Positions 1-7,777 of a stretch of 9,315 nt of DNA are shown piece by piece. The stretch is from Immundisolibacteraceae bacterium (GTDB lineage Bacteria > Pseudomonadota > Gammaproteobacteria > Immundisolibacterales > Immundisolibacteraceae): assembly GCA_019090185.1 (NCBI GenBank), contig JAHRWJ010000227.1, forward strand, positions 1 through 9,315. Direction: 5' to 3'. The translations under genes were made by a program, and so were the position numbers. The notes below the pieces were generated by a model. The model saw only the letters and a list, made by a program, of their open reading frames with translations. It was not told where the DNA came from and ran no database searches. Numbering within the stretch: position 1 is the first letter of the stretch; each line of letters starts with the position of its first letter.

Positions 1-452
1 CCCATCAGCCCGGGTAGTCGTCTCGACGGTGGTGCCATGTGGATCACCGTATCGCCACTCATCACACCCACGTTGCCGCTGCGGTACTGCCCGGCATCGT
101 CAATCAAATCCGCCATCAAAATCTGATGAGCCCTTAACAGGTGCTGCTCATCCGCCGGTTGCCAGCCTGAAACCTGCTCGTAAGCTCTAATCGCATTGCG
201 CGCTTCCTGCACTTCTTTCGGCGGTGCGGACACCCGCTTACCGTCGAGGATGGCCGTGATTTGCGCCTCACTCAGGGTGTTGCCCTCAATCGCTAGTGAA
301 CCTTGAATCGTGCGAATACGATTCACTCGGCGCAGTCGCAAGCTGGCTTCATCCTCTAACACCGCCAGCCGCCCCAGTTTTTCACTAATGGTGGAAATCA
401 GGCCAATGATTGCGGAGGTGATGGTGAAGGGCGGTTGGTAGGGTTTGTTCAT
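1..452 (-). CDS. Fic family protein, N-terminal part (cut by window edge)
   Basis: The first 150 codons of a Fic-domain protein are visible; the gene runs off the left edge. Fic proteins usually transfer AMP from ATP to a Ser, Thr or Tyr of a target protein. The N-terminus (PPFTIT near residues 7-12, then a helix ending in KLGRL) and the segment RIRTIQGSLAIEGNTLSE at residues 45-62 are typical of a widespread bacterial Fic subfamily. S52, E56 and G57 form the inhibitory motif [S/T]xxxE[G/N] placed N-terminal to the Fic core, as in class II Fic proteins, which inhibit themselves. Residues 119-147 (DAGQYR, then VGVMSGDTVIHMAPPSRRLP) match the region leading into the Fic core and its target-binding flap. 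The catalytic HxFx(D/E)GNGR motif lies outside the window, so activity cannot be judged. The ATG at 452 gives the family-typical N-terminus but has no clear ribosome binding site. The gene follows jetD on the same strand after 92 bp. Confidence 0.88.
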   Translation of the reverse strand, partial: MNKPYQPPFTITSAIIGLISTISEKLGRLAVLEDEASLRLRRVNRIRTIQGSLAIEGNTLSEAQITAILDGKRVSAPPKEVQEARNAIRAYEQVSGWQPADEQHLLRAHQILMADLIDDAGQYRSGNVGVMSGDTVIHMAPPSRRLPGLM

Positions 453-544
453 GAATGCTAATTTTGCAGGCTGTGCGCCCGGTGTCTACCGATTTCCCAG
501 GGAGTTAAGGGTCGCTAGTATCGAGTAGAGGACGGATATTGATG
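453..544 (-). other. Short gap between jetD and the fic gene
   Basis: These 92 bp separate the jetD stop from the fic start. I see no stem followed by a T-run on the minus strand, so no intrinsic terminator. I also see no convincing promoter: the best -10-like hexamer is GATACT on the minus strand, without a matching -35. Readthrough from the jet operon into fic is therefore possible but not shown. Confidence 0.4.
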
Positions 545-1783
545 CTATTTATCCGGATTATTCAGTTGCTGCAGGGCATCGGTCAGATAAGCGAAGGGCA
601 GTCGCTCTTGTTCCAGTCGCAGCTTGTCACCGAGTCGATTGTTGATCAGCGCCTGATAAGTGGTTTGTTCGTTGGCGCTAAGGCGGGGCAGTGGACGGGA
701 TTCTGGTTTAGTTTCCTGGCCCCAGAATTGTCGATGATCAGTGAGTGTGGCCGTATCCATTAGCAAACTGGTGACCTGGGGGAACTTGCTGCGCAGCTGA
801 TCGAGGATAGCGAAGCCGTGGCTGTCGATGTCGCCCCAATAGATTATCTGTTTGCTCGCAAGCCAGCTCGCCTGGGCCAGCGCATCAAAGCCGTAGCCGC
901 TGCCAAAAATCACCAGGCTGGCGGGGTGGGCTGGAAAGGCCAAAAAATTTATTTCGTTTTCGGTAATAAATACCCGGTCAAGTTGGCTAATAAACGTGGT
1001 TTGTAGTTCGAGCGCGGTGAAATCGCTGGCACTCAGGGTGATGTCGTTATCCCGGTGCTGAGCTTGGTCGGCCGGGGGGGCCATCAGCTCTAGCTTTGGG
1101 TCGAGCAGGCGCAACCGAACCCTGATCGGCCTACTTAAAAAACCGTAGCGCCGCTCAAACTGTTTGACGCCGCTCTGTTCGCTGTTGATCTGCTCGACTG
1201 GCAGGCAGATGTCCAGCAGCGGGATTAGGTCTGCCCGGTGCTGTTCGATGAATTTGCTATCCAGGTTGGGGATACTGACCTGACGCAGATAAATCTGTGG
1301 GTGCGGGTTCGCCTGCCGCCACTGAATAAAATCCAGCAACCGCGGCCATTGGTCAGCCAGTGCTAGTGCTTTGTGTGGATGGTCGGTGACCCAGCCGAGC
1401 AGGGTTGGTGCCCGTTGTCGGGTTAGTTCAACCAGGTTTTTAAAAGCGTTGATCTGAGGCTGCTTGCCCAGTAGGGCAATGGCATCATCGAGGCAGTCAA
1501 TCCAGGCTTCGGCGGCCAGGTTTTGTTGGCCAACCACCCGGTGGCGCACGGTTTTGTAAACAATGCGAAAACCGCTGATTTTCTGAACCTGCTCTGCCCA
1601 TTGGCGCACTGCACCAAATTCGTCGCTGAGCGCGCGGCTGGTTGGGGTTTTAAACACCAGCCGTTTGGGGAAAAAGCCGCTCTGGTCGATGCTCTGTTGC
1701 AACAACACCCCCCGGTCCCAGGTTTTCTGTAGTTGTTGTAACAGTGCTGCTCGGTTAGTCCAGGTTGGCGTTGCTTTATTCAC
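545..1783 (-). CDS. jetD: Wadjet type I protein JetD (Toprim-type nuclease subunit)
   Basis: JetD (MksG-like) is the DNA-cleaving subunit of Wadjet; the JetABC motor hands it closed circular DNA, which it cuts. The protein has 412 residues, a normal length. The N-terminal part (about 1-200) matches DUF3322, including [16 protein letters not shown] at 165-180. The C-terminal part (about 215-405) matches DUF2220, a Toprim fold related to topoisomerase VI/Spo11 subunits. Visible acidic motifs are VFITENEIN (E275, E277), [13 protein letters not shown] (D318, D320, H322) and RLEQERLPF (E391, E393). These are the expected metal-binding positions and all look intact. The start is a GTG at 1783 whose first bases overlap the jetC stop (GTGA, 4 nt), which indicates translational coupling. 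I see no better start. It is the last gene of the jet operon. The function is inferred from family membership. Confidence 0.96.
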   Translation of the reverse strand: MNKATPTWTNRAALLQQLQKTWDRGVLLQQSIDQSGFFPKRLVFKTPTSRALSDEFGAVRQWAEQVQKISGFRIVYKTVRHRVVGQQNLAAEAWIDCLDDAIALLGKQPQINAFKNLVELTRQRAPTLLGWVTDHPHKALALADQWPRLLDFIQWRQANPHPQIYLRQVSIPNLDSKFIEQHRADLIPLLDICLPVEQINSEQSGVKQFERRYGFLSRPIRVRLRLLDPKLELMAPPADQAQHRDNDITLSASDFTALELQTTFISQLDRVFITENEINFLAFPAHPASLVIFGSGYGFDALAQASWLASKQIIYWGDIDSHGFAILDQLRSKFPQVTSLLMDTATLTDHRQFWGQETKPESRPLPRLSANEQTTYQALINNRLGDKLRLEQERLPFAYLTDALQQLNNPDK

Positions 1784-4700
1784 GTGGCTTGCGCCTGGGC
1801 TTTTTCCTGATGATAGGCCTCAATAGTGAGGTTGCGCAGTTTGGACAGGCGGCCACTGTCATTGGTGACAAACCCGACCGCGGCCACGTGGGGCTCAATA
1901 ACGTGGATTTTCTGCAGCGGGGTGACGATCAGCAGTTGCAGGTTGAGCTGATCAAACAGGGTCAGGCCATACTCGGTGGAGTCGTCTGAACCGCGGCCAA
2001 AGGCCTCGTCGATGACCACAAACCGGAACGACCGTGAGCGCACTGCGCCCCACTCGAGGCCAAACTGATAGGCCAGGCTAGCCGCCAGGATTGTGTAGGC
2101 GAGTTTCTCTTTCTGGCCGCCAGATTTACCTCCCGAGTCGGAGTAGTGCTCGTGCTCCTGATCATCTTCGCGCCAGCGCTCCGAGGCGGCAAAGGTGAAC
2201 CAGTTGCGTACATCGGTGACTTTGGTGGTCCAGCGGTTATCGATATCGGTGAACCCTTCGCGGCCAATAAAGCGCTCAATAATTTTCTTTACCTGAGTGA
2301 ATTTTGCCTCCGAGTAGGGCAGGTCCTGGGATCCGGTAACCGTATTGTCGGTACTGGTTCGCAGCTCTGATTGAAAATCGCGGATATCCGCATCCTGAGT
2401 GGGTTGGGCTTCGAGCTTGATGTAACGGCCCGGGTTGTAATCTATTTTGGTTAGCGAATCGTTGATCTGGGCGATACGTTCGTTGATGGTCTCCCGTTCA
2501 CGGTTGAGTTGCGACTGAAAGTTGAGCACCTCGCGTATCGTGTTCTCATTCAGCAACTCCTTGAAGCGCTGCTCAAACCGGGGCAGGTCGTCGGCTTGCA
2601 GAGCGTGCAGCATCTGTCTAAATTCCGCCGCCGACTCCAGCGTGGCGTCCACCTCCTGGGTCTCCAGCGGATAATGGTTCTGGTAATGACTCATGGCGCT
2701 GACAATTTTGTCCTGCAAGCTCTTGATGCGTTGACTGTCATTATCGATTTTAGTTTGCAGCCATTTACGCAGATCCTGCTGGTGTCTGTCGCAGTTCTCC
2801 ACGCTTAGCAGTTGATCGCCAAGAGTCTGGGGAAGCAGCTGGTCAAGCTGCTCAAACCGGGGCTGATGTAGCTCCTGCTCGGCGCTGGTAAGCAGGGCCT
2901 CAGTGATGGTCAGCAGGGCTTGTGTGTCTTCAATTTTCTGTTCGGTTTTGGCGTGAGCAGTTATTGCCTGGTCGAGCTTGCCGGTGGTTTTTTGTTGCTG
3001 TTTTTGCAGGTTTTCCAGTTGCTGGGTCAGGGTCTGCAGCAGATCGGAGCCATTCTCAAGCTGCTGGCGTTCTTGCTGAATAGCGCTAATACGACTGACC
3101 AGCGGCTGCCAATCTAGTGGCTGAAAATTTTTGAACTGGCGCAGCTCAATAAAGGTGTCCCGGGTTTGCTGGAACTGGCGGTCGAGTTTCTGTAGCTGAC
3201 TCAGTCTGGTGGCGTGTTTGGCCAGCTCAGTTTCCTGCCGGTTGGCCTGCTGCTCAAGGGCTTCAACTTTTTCCCGATTGCTCCAGCCGAGCACAAACCG
3301 GCTCGGGTCATTGACCGCAAAGCGGTCATCCTTTTCGTGGCGGCCATCGGGCCTTTTTATTTGACCATTAATGGTTATGGCGCTGTTCTCGCGGCGAAAC
3401 TGCTCCTGGTCGTCGCAACAGGCCAGGTTAAAACGCCGAGCGGTTTCGTGCTCCAGCCAGGGGTAAAACGCAGAATCGGTCTTGATCGCCAGTTTGTGTA
3501 CCAGGGAATCTTTATGCAGATCGGGGAACCGCTGGCGGTTGGCCTGCTGATCACGCACCCGGTAATAGACCAACCGGCCCCGCAGATGGGTGCTATCAAC
3601 CCACTGCACTACCCTGGGGTAGAGATTGTCGGCCACTAGCAGTGCCAGGCCAAAATTGTGCATGAGCCGCTCGATGGCACCCTGCCACTGCTTTTCGCCG
3701 TCACGAATTTGCAGTAGTTCACCGGCAAACGGCAGGTCAGCCTCATCGAGCTTGAGCTGCTCACAGAGCAATTCGCGGATGTTGATCTGCGCTTGGTCAA
3801 TGTTGCTGCGTCGGGATTTAAGCTCACGAATGGTCTGTCGCAGGGCCTTTAAATCATCATTCTGTTGGCGAAATTTATAATCGACGTCGTTTAGCAGGTT
3901 GCTGTTTTCGGCCTGTTGATCGGCGGCCAGCTGCTCATGTTGTGCCAGTTCACGCTGCTGTTGCACAAAATCGTTGGCGGTCTCAGCGGCGATGATCTCC
4001 AGCTTGCCCAGCAGCTGCTGATAATGCTCGGCCTGTTGGCGGCGTCGTTCAAGTTCCTGCTGCTGGTCTGCTTCGTCCTGGCGTAGCCGTTCGATACGGT
4101 CGCCGCCGTTGGCGGCGATTTGCTGCTGTAACTCATTGATCCGGTCTTGCTCGTCCTGGAATTGTCGGGCCAGGTGAGCTTTTTTGCTCTGCTGGCCGAT
4201 CTGCTCCTGCTGTAGTTTTAGCTGCCGTTGGCTGAGCAGCTCGGTTTTTAGACTGGCAAAGTAACAGGCCAGTGCTTCCCGGTTGGCGGTGGTCTGGTTG
4301 GTCTCATCAAGGTGTTGCTGATGCCGGTCGCAATGGTCTATCAGCGGGGTCAACTCGGCGATCTGCCGGCGCGCGGTGAGCAGGGACTGGTGGGCCTGGG
4401 TGAGGTTGTGGAAATGGTCGATCAGCGCCTTAATTCGGGGCGCGATGTCGAAGGGTTCCAGCATGTGGCTGCGGACAAACTCGGTGAGGTTGCCCACCGA
4501 TTTCATCGACACGGTTTGATGAAACAGCCCCATCGCCTGTTCGTTATTAATACCAAACCGACGCCGAAACCAGGCCCCATAACCAGGAAAGCTATCGAAA
4601 ACCTGGTACTGCTGCTGGCGCAGTCGTTTGCGCAGGCCGCTGATCTCGGTGCCAAAGTCAGCAAAATGGTCGGCAATGGTCAGTGCGGTTTCAGCACCGA

Positions 4701-5178
4701 CAAAAAAACGTTCCGGTTGCCCCTGGGTTGTCTTCATCCAGAACACCTGAGCCAGGGTGATGGTCTGGTCATAACCCTGGTTGTGAAACACGCCCAGAAT
4801 CACCGAATAGCTGTTCTGGTCGCGTAGCGCCACCGGCCGGGAGTTGCCGCTGTCGTTGCGTTCGGATTTGTAATAACCGAGCACGTAAGAGCGTAGCGAA
4901 CGTTCTTTCTGGTCAGCACCGGCGGCCTTGTTATAGGCCACCTTCTGCGCGGGAATCAGCAGGGTGGTCACCGCGTCGACCAGGGTCGATTTGCCGGAGC
5001 CGATGTCGCCGGTGAGCAGGGCGTTTTTACCGTCGAGATTAAGCGACCAGATTTGGTCGGTAAAGGTGCCCCAGTTATAGACCTCGAGCCGCTTTAAGCG
5101 AAAACCGCTGAGGCTGTCCTCACCGGTGAAATCAATCCCCATAGGGGTTGGTTCTGGTTGGCTGGCCGGTGTGACCAT
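1780..5178 (-). CDS. jetC: Wadjet type I protein JetC (SMC-like ATPase)
   Basis: JetC (MksB-like) is the SMC-type motor ATPase that, with JetA and JetB, extrudes DNA loops. The protein has 1132 residues. The N-terminal ATPase half carries [14 protein letters not shown] at 26-39 and the Walker [10 protein letters not shown] at 57-65 (K63). Long Gln/Glu-rich coiled-coil stretches span about 280-470 and 636-830 and flank a globular hinge at about 480-635. The C-terminal head has the ABC signature [11 protein letters not shown] at 1015-1025, the Walker B FVVIDEAF at 1053-1060 (D1057, E1058) and the conserved [15 protein letters not shown] at 1082-1096. All catalytic elements look intact. The ATG at 5178 lies 1 nt after the jetB stop; a second in-frame ATG at residue 13 sits closer to the conserved start but would lose the tight coupling. 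General SbcC, RecN or MukB identity is less likely because of the JetA, JetB and JetD partners. Confidence 0.97.
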   Translation of the reverse strand: MVTPASQPEPTPMGIDFTGEDSLSGFRLKRLEVYNWGTFTDQIWSLNLDGKNALLTGDIGSGKSTLVDAVTTLLIPAQKVAYNKAAGADQKERSLRSYVLGYYKSERNDSGNSRPVALRDQNSYSVILGVFHNQGYDQTITLAQVFWMKTTQGQPERFFVGAETALTIADHFADFGTEISGLRKRLRQQQYQVFDSFPGYGAWFRRRFGINNEQAMGLFHQTVSMKSVGNLTEFVRSHMLEPFDIAPRIKALIDHFHNLTQAHQSLLTARRQIAELTPLIDHCDRHQQHLDETNQTTANREALACYFASLKTELLSQRQLKLQQEQIGQQSKKAHLARQFQDEQDRINELQQQIAANGGDRIERLRQDEADQQQELERRRQQAEHYQQLLGKLEIIAAETANDFVQQQRELAQHEQLAADQQAENSNLLNDVDYKFRQQNDDLKALRQTIRELKSRRSNIDQAQINIRELLCEQLKLDEADLPFAGELLQIRDGEKQWQGAIERLMHNFGLALLVADNLYPRVVQWVDSTHLRGRLVYYRVRDQQANRQRFPDLHKDSLVHKLAIKTDSAFYPWLEHETARRFNLACCDDQEQFRRENSAITINGQIKRPDGRHEKDDRFAVNDPSRFVLGWSNREKVEALEQQANRQETELAKHATRLSQLQKLDRQFQQTRDTFIELRQFKNFQPLDWQPLVSRISAIQQERQQLENGSDLLQTLTQQLENLQKQQQKTTGKLDQAITAHAKTEQKIEDTQALLTITEALLTSAEQELHQPRFEQLDQLLPQTLGDQLLSVENCDRHQQDLRKWLQTKIDNDSQRIKSLQDKIVSAMSHYQNHYPLETQEVDATLESAAEFRQMLHALQADDLPRFEQRFKELLNENTIREVLNFQSQLNRERETINERIAQINDSLTKIDYNPGRYIKLEAQPTQDADIRDFQSELRTSTDNTVTGSQDLPYSEAKFTQVKKIIERFIGREGFTDIDNRWTTKVTDVRNWFTFAASERWREDDQEHEHYSDSGGKSGGQKEKLAYTILAASLAYQFGLEWGAVRSRSFRFVVIDEAFGRGSDDSTEYGLTLFDQLNLQLLIVTPLQKIHVIEPHVAAVGFVTNDSGRLSKLRNLTIEAYHQEKAQAQAT

Positions 5179-5179
5179 G

Positions 5180-5860
5180 TCAACCAGTCTCGTTGTCAGC
5201 AGGGGTTAGTGCTAGCTGGTAGGTGGCCAGTCTGGCATCGAGTTCGCTTAGCCATTGAGCATCAATAAAGGCTTTGATAATCCGGCGCACCTCGTAGGTG
5301 GCTGGTTCACCGGGGCTGGTGGCTTTGAGCAGTCGTAAAAATCCCAATTTGATCACCTTGCTGATGTGGGTCTCAATCTGATTCACCAGTTTGACCTCGT
5401 TACTGCCGTCGGGCAGGAATAGTCGCATCATTTCGACGATCTGCTCCAGGGAGAGCACCAGGCGGGTTTCGCTACCGCTGGCATCAAATTCGGCTAGCCG
5501 TTTGCGTAGCAACGCCAACAGCAGACTGACCGGCAGTGACAGTGGTCGTCGTGAGACCAGTTTTGGAACAGGCGTGGCCGGTACGAGGTCACCCCCGGCC
5601 GATTCGCTAGCCGATGAATCATCGTCTGCCGGGCGACTACGCACAAAGGCATAACCTTCTGCCTCATCCAGAATCAGTTGGAGGCCAAGTACGGCGATAT
5701 AGTCCGTGATTTGGGACTTGAGACTGAGCAGGTCGGCCCAGCGCCGGGGTTCGTCATCACGATAGACAACCCCCTTGAGCAGAGGCACCATCACACTGCT
5801 CAACTCTGCCGGTTGATTGGCTTTAGAAAGGCCTGCCAGGTTGTTGATATCAGTGGGCAT
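5180..5860 (-). CDS. jetB: Wadjet type I protein JetB (DUF4194, MksE-like KITE subunit)
   Basis: JetB is the small winged-helix (KITE-type) subunit that binds the JetA kleisin in the Wadjet motor complex. The protein has 226 residues, the usual size. The family-typical opening is at 23-74 ([13 protein letters not shown], then a Trp-containing helix, then [15 protein letters not shown]). This is followed by an acidic, Ser-rich stretch at 78-92 that is probably disordered. The second half has [20 protein letters not shown] (107-126), an [15 protein letters not shown] helix (136-150), and the C-terminal winged-helix element ending with [13 protein letters not shown] and ELDARLATY (192-214). The ATG at 5860 overlaps the jetA stop by 11 nt. 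No strong Shine-Dalgarno stands before it; the upstream sequence is an 11-bp tandem repeat. Translation probably depends on ribosomes finishing jetA. The assignment rests on sequence style plus its place between jetA and jetC. Confidence 0.95.
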   Translation of the reverse strand: MPTDINNLAGLSKANQPAELSSVMVPLLKGVVYRDDEPRRWADLLSLKSQITDYIAVLGLQLILDEAEGYAFVRSRPADDDSSASESAGGDLVPATPVPKLVSRRPLSLPVSLLLALLRKRLAEFDASGSETRLVLSLEQIVEMMRLFLPDGSNEVKLVNQIETHISKVIKLGFLRLLKATSPGEPATYEVRRIIKAFIDAQWLSELDARLATYQLALTPADNETG

Positions 5861-7421
5861 GGCGGTTGGCTGGCGGTTGGCTGGTGGGTCGCAGGTAGGT
5901 TACCCGGGGCATGGTGGCGCTGCGGTTGGTCTGGTCATCACCCAGCCAGTGAATAGTGTCTTCAATAGTGTCATCAATCAACATGGTAAAGCGCTCCCCA
6001 GCGCTGGATTCGTCACCGAGCTCCAGGTAGGTCAGTAGCTCTGCAAGGCCCTGGGCTAGTGGGCGCTGCTGACAAAGCTGGTGCAGTGAGATTTGCGGCT
6101 GGATTTGCAACGCTGCACGAATATGGCTAGTGAGTGCTGCTCTGTTGACCCGCACCTGGGAATAGAGCGCCGCCAGATTCACCGCTTCATCGCCGGTTTC
6201 GAGTTTGATACTGCTGATGATCGGCTTGATGGGTGGGCTATACAGCAGCCGTTCCATCGGCATATTGATGTCTGCCCCGAAGCCGTCGACATGCATCGTG
6301 GTCTCCTTAAATGGGGGGTTGAATAGTCCGGTTGCTAGTTGGGTTGATTGATTCTCGTCTGGCTGCTCTTGCAAATGCTGGTTTTTCAAATGCTGGTTTT
6401 TAAGATTCAGAGTTTTGGTTTCTATGCCCTGAATAATATCCATAATTCGGCGGTTCTCCAGCCAGGCCTGGTCATCCAGAAAACGCCGTAACTGTTGGGA
6501 TAACTGCGCCACCATGCGCTGGGTGTATTCGCCCGCTTCGAGCCAGTCATGATGAATACGCCGGGTGCGTGGGTCCAGACTCATCTCTGTGATTGCCGGC
6601 AGGGTCAGCACCTTGTCGAGGCGGGCGCCAAATTCCTGTTGGCGCTGGGGTGACATTAAAAAATCCCAAAAGCCGCGAAAACTGCTGCCCTGATCCGAGT
6701 CGGCAATCGCATCGCGCTCGCCCATGATTTGGGCCAGTAATTCGCCCTTGCCACCCTGCCAGGTAGCAATTTTCTCGCGCACTCGGCGGTCAAGCTGGCG
6801 AAAGTTATGTTCAACTTCACGAAAGTCGGCGAGTAGTTCACGGGCCTGCTGGCTAAACTGCATGAATCGATCCTTCAACGCCGTGTCGTCCAGCAATGGC
6901 ACATGGCCCTGCTCAATCTCGGCAATTTCCAGGTCAATCTGGTCGCGGCGTTTTTGCAACTCCTGCAGTCGGCTGGCGGGATCCTGCTCGCTGCCCTCGC
7001 TGAGCTGGCGCAACAGCTCGAATAGAGTGAGCAGCCGTGATTCGGTGCCGACAAAACTGCGCTGGCTTAACCCCTGCAACCAGGTGATCGCTTTTTCGGT
7101 GGCCGGCGTTAAATCAAACTGAACTTCATCTGAGTGTTGGCGATAAAACCGGCGTAGCCAGCCCTTATCGGTCGCCGCCCAGTCATTGAGGTAGGCCAGT
7201 GCAGTTTTGGGAAATAGCGTATCGCCGTGCAGTTCGCGCAGCTGAAACAGCTCATCTTCCAATGCCTCGGCCAGGTCGGCCTGGCCGATCACTCTGGCGT
7301 TTTGATTGATAAAGACCCGTTCCAGAAAGCTGGCCACCAGCGGTGCATGCGGACTGGCCAGCAATCGCCAGGCTGGATGGTGCAGCCGCAGACTTTCCAG
7401 AGCCTGGTATTCAAGCGTCAC
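5850..7421 (-). CDS. jetA: Wadjet type I protein JetA (DUF3375, MksF-like kleisin subunit)
   Basis: JetA is the kleisin-like subunit that bridges the JetC heads and carries JetB. The protein has 523 residues. Its N-terminus (YQALESLRLHHPAWRLL at 5-21, then HAPLVASFLERVFI at 25-38) is the hallmark DUF3375 opening. Helical and coiled-coil segments at about 145-220 lead to a middle domain with SFRGFWDFLMSPQRQ (247-261) and DPRTRRIHHDWLEAGEYTQR (283-302). A Gln/Asn-rich linker at about 333-365 contains a duplicated KNQHL pentapeptide. The C-terminal domain (about 375-495) includes MPMERLLYSPP. The start is a GTG at 7421: an in-frame TAA lies nine codons upstream with no other usable start between, and the family homology begins right there. 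No strong ribosome binding site precedes it. First gene of the operon; the stop overlaps jetB by 11 nt. The final residues are shaped by an 11-bp tandem duplication. Confidence 0.95.
   Translation of the reverse strand: MTLEYQALESLRLHHPAWRLLASPHAPLVASFLERVFINQNARVIGQADLAEALEDELFQLRELHGDTLFPKTALAYLNDWAATDKGWLRRFYRQHSDEVQFDLTPATEKAITWLQGLSQRSFVGTESRLLTLFELLRQLSEGSEQDPASRLQELQKRRDQIDLEIAEIEQGHVPLLDDTALKDRFMQFSQQARELLADFREVEHNFRQLDRRVREKIATWQGGKGELLAQIMGERDAIADSDQGSSFRGFWDFLMSPQRQQEFGARLDKVLTLPAITEMSLDPRTRRIHHDWLEAGEYTQRMVAQLSQQLRRFLDDQAWLENRRIMDIIQGIETKTLNLKNQHLKNQHLQEQPDENQSTQLATGLFNPPFKETTMHVDGFGADINMPMERLLYSPPIKPIISSIKLETGDEAVNLAALYSQVRVNRAALTSHIRAALQIQPQISLHQLCQQRPLAQGLAELLTYLELGDESSAGERFTMLIDDTIEDTIHWLGDDQTNRSATMPRVTYLRPTSQPPANRHAH
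5861..5882. repeat. 11-bp perfect tandem duplication at the jetA/jetB junction
   Basis: The unit GGCGGTTGGCT (plus strand) occurs twice head to tail, immediately upstream of the jetB ATG on the minus strand. Because 11 is not a multiple of 3, the duplication changes the jetA reading frame. With two copies JetA ends 11 nt inside jetB. With one copy it would read on to a TGA at 5800-5802 in the other frame. It also fills the position where a jetB ribosome binding site would be expected. Confidence 0.95.
6372..6401. repeat. 15-bp perfect tandem duplication inside jetA
   Basis: The unit CAAATGCTGGTTTTT (plus strand) occurs twice without a mismatch. On the coding strand it encodes KNQHL twice, at JetA residues 341-350. 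The duplication is in frame and sits in the polar linker between the middle and C-terminal domains, so it lengthens the linker by five residues without disturbing a fold. Replication slippage is the simplest origin. Confidence 0.95.
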
Positions 7422-7481
7422 TAATCGACCATCTGGTAAGAAGCGTTACAGCGGTGATAAAGGTGGCGATCATCGGCTCAA

Positions 7482-7510
7482 AGTATAAAAAATAGTGGTG
7501 GGGATTTTTC
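7482..7510 (-). promoter_or_regulatory. Candidate promoter of the jet operon
   Basis: On the minus strand a good -10 hexamer, TATACT (7487-7482), lies about 60 bp upstream of the jetA GTG, preceded by a T-run. The hexamer 17 bp further upstream (GAAAAA, 7510-7505) is a poor -35. The call rests mainly on the -10 and the position. Transcription would start near 7475 and leave a leader of roughly 55 nt. Confidence 0.25.
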
Positions 7511-7514
7511 CCCA
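7499..7514. repeat. Inverted repeat (6-bp arms) in the jetA promoter region
   Basis: The sequence TGGGGA-TTTT-TCCCCA is a perfect inverted repeat with a 4-base centre. It overlaps the spacer and -35 position of the candidate jet promoter, where a repressor would act. It could equally be a small hairpin in a longer transcript. No T-run follows it on the minus strand, so it is not a convincing terminator in the direction of the genes. Confidence 0.5.
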
Positions 7515-7681
7515 GTGCAGGTAGCGGCCATGGCCATCGGCGGGCTGGCTAACCGCCATTGTCAGGATTAAGCGCTCTGCTGTTATCCCCTTAAACACAG
7601 TCTCTGGTCTGGGTGGAAAACTGGCTCTTAAATGGGGTTTTATTAATTAAAAACAGTTAGTTATATCTGTCATGAGAATGA

Positions 7682-7710
7682 ATATACTTGCATTTTAAAA
7701 ACAAGTATAT
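7682..7710. repeat. Inverted repeat (9-bp perfect arms) in the AT-rich block
   Basis: The arms ATATACTTG (7682-7690) and CAAGTATAT (7702-7710) are perfect reverse complements around an 11-base AT-rich centre. The spacing fits a dimeric DNA-binding protein contacting two turns of the helix. No T-run follows, so a terminator is unlikely. It lies about 260 bp upstream of jetA and 70 bp downstream of the hsdR stop. No regulator gene is present in the window to pair with it. Confidence 0.6.
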
Positions 7711-7777
7711 AGTCCGCTTAACCCGGTATCCAGGTTGATCGATCACGGCTCCGGGCATAAAAAACTAACCCCGCGCT

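Larger units (their letters stand above)
7470..7598 (-). other. Short open frame (42 codons) upstream of jetA, possibly a gene remnant
   Basis: A minus-strand frame opens at a GTG (7598), with an in-frame ATG at 7559, and closes with TGA at 7470-7472. I do not recognise it with confidence. Its middle reads QPADGHGRYLHW, which resembles the N-terminal GRYLHW-type segment of some Fic-family proteins, but nothing after it continues such a protein. No ribosome binding site is evident. It could be a decayed gene start, a piece carried in with the island, or chance. The jetA promoter candidate lies inside its 3' half, which argues against a functional gene. Confidence 0.2.
7422..7777. other. Intergenic region between hsdR and jetA
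   Basis: This 356-bp stretch has no gene I can name. It should carry the promoter of the jet operon. The part at 7621-7710 is very AT-rich (23 G/C of 90 bases) and holds a 9-bp-arm inverted repeat. The part nearer jetA contains a second small inverted repeat, a weak promoter candidate and a short open frame of unknown meaning. No clear intrinsic terminator follows hsdR: the only long-range stem (7722-7726 with 7751-7755) lacks a T-run after it on the minus strand. Confidence 0.6.

Noticed and set aside
3214..3639. A 141-codon plus-strand frame with hydrophobic stretches that could look like a membrane protein
   Set aside because: It is antisense to the JetC hinge region; the hydrophobicity follows from reverse-complementing polar coiled-coil and hinge codons.
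4312..4827. A 171-codon open frame on the plus strand
   Set aside because: It lies antisense to the intact jetC coding sequence, shows no family motif, and is explained as a shadow of the strong coding bias on the minus strand.
1780..5178. JetC as a MukB, SbcC or RecN housekeeping protein
   Set aside because: The JetA, JetB and JetD neighbours in the Wadjet order, and the specific [11 protein letters not shown] and [11 protein letters not shown] motifs, point to the MksB/JetC branch.
7526..7535. 10-bp palindrome GGCCATGGCC
   Set aside because: Isolated short palindrome with no repeat elsewhere in the region; no functional context.
7736..7745. 10-bp palindrome TGATCGATCA
   Set aside because: Short, made of GATC units common by chance, and with no partner site or promoter element near it.
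7722..7755. Possible intrinsic terminator after hsdR (CCCGG at 7722-7726 pairing with CCGGG at 7751-7755)
   Set aside because: The stem is only 5 bp with a 24-base loop, and the T-run on the minus strand comes before it, not after it.
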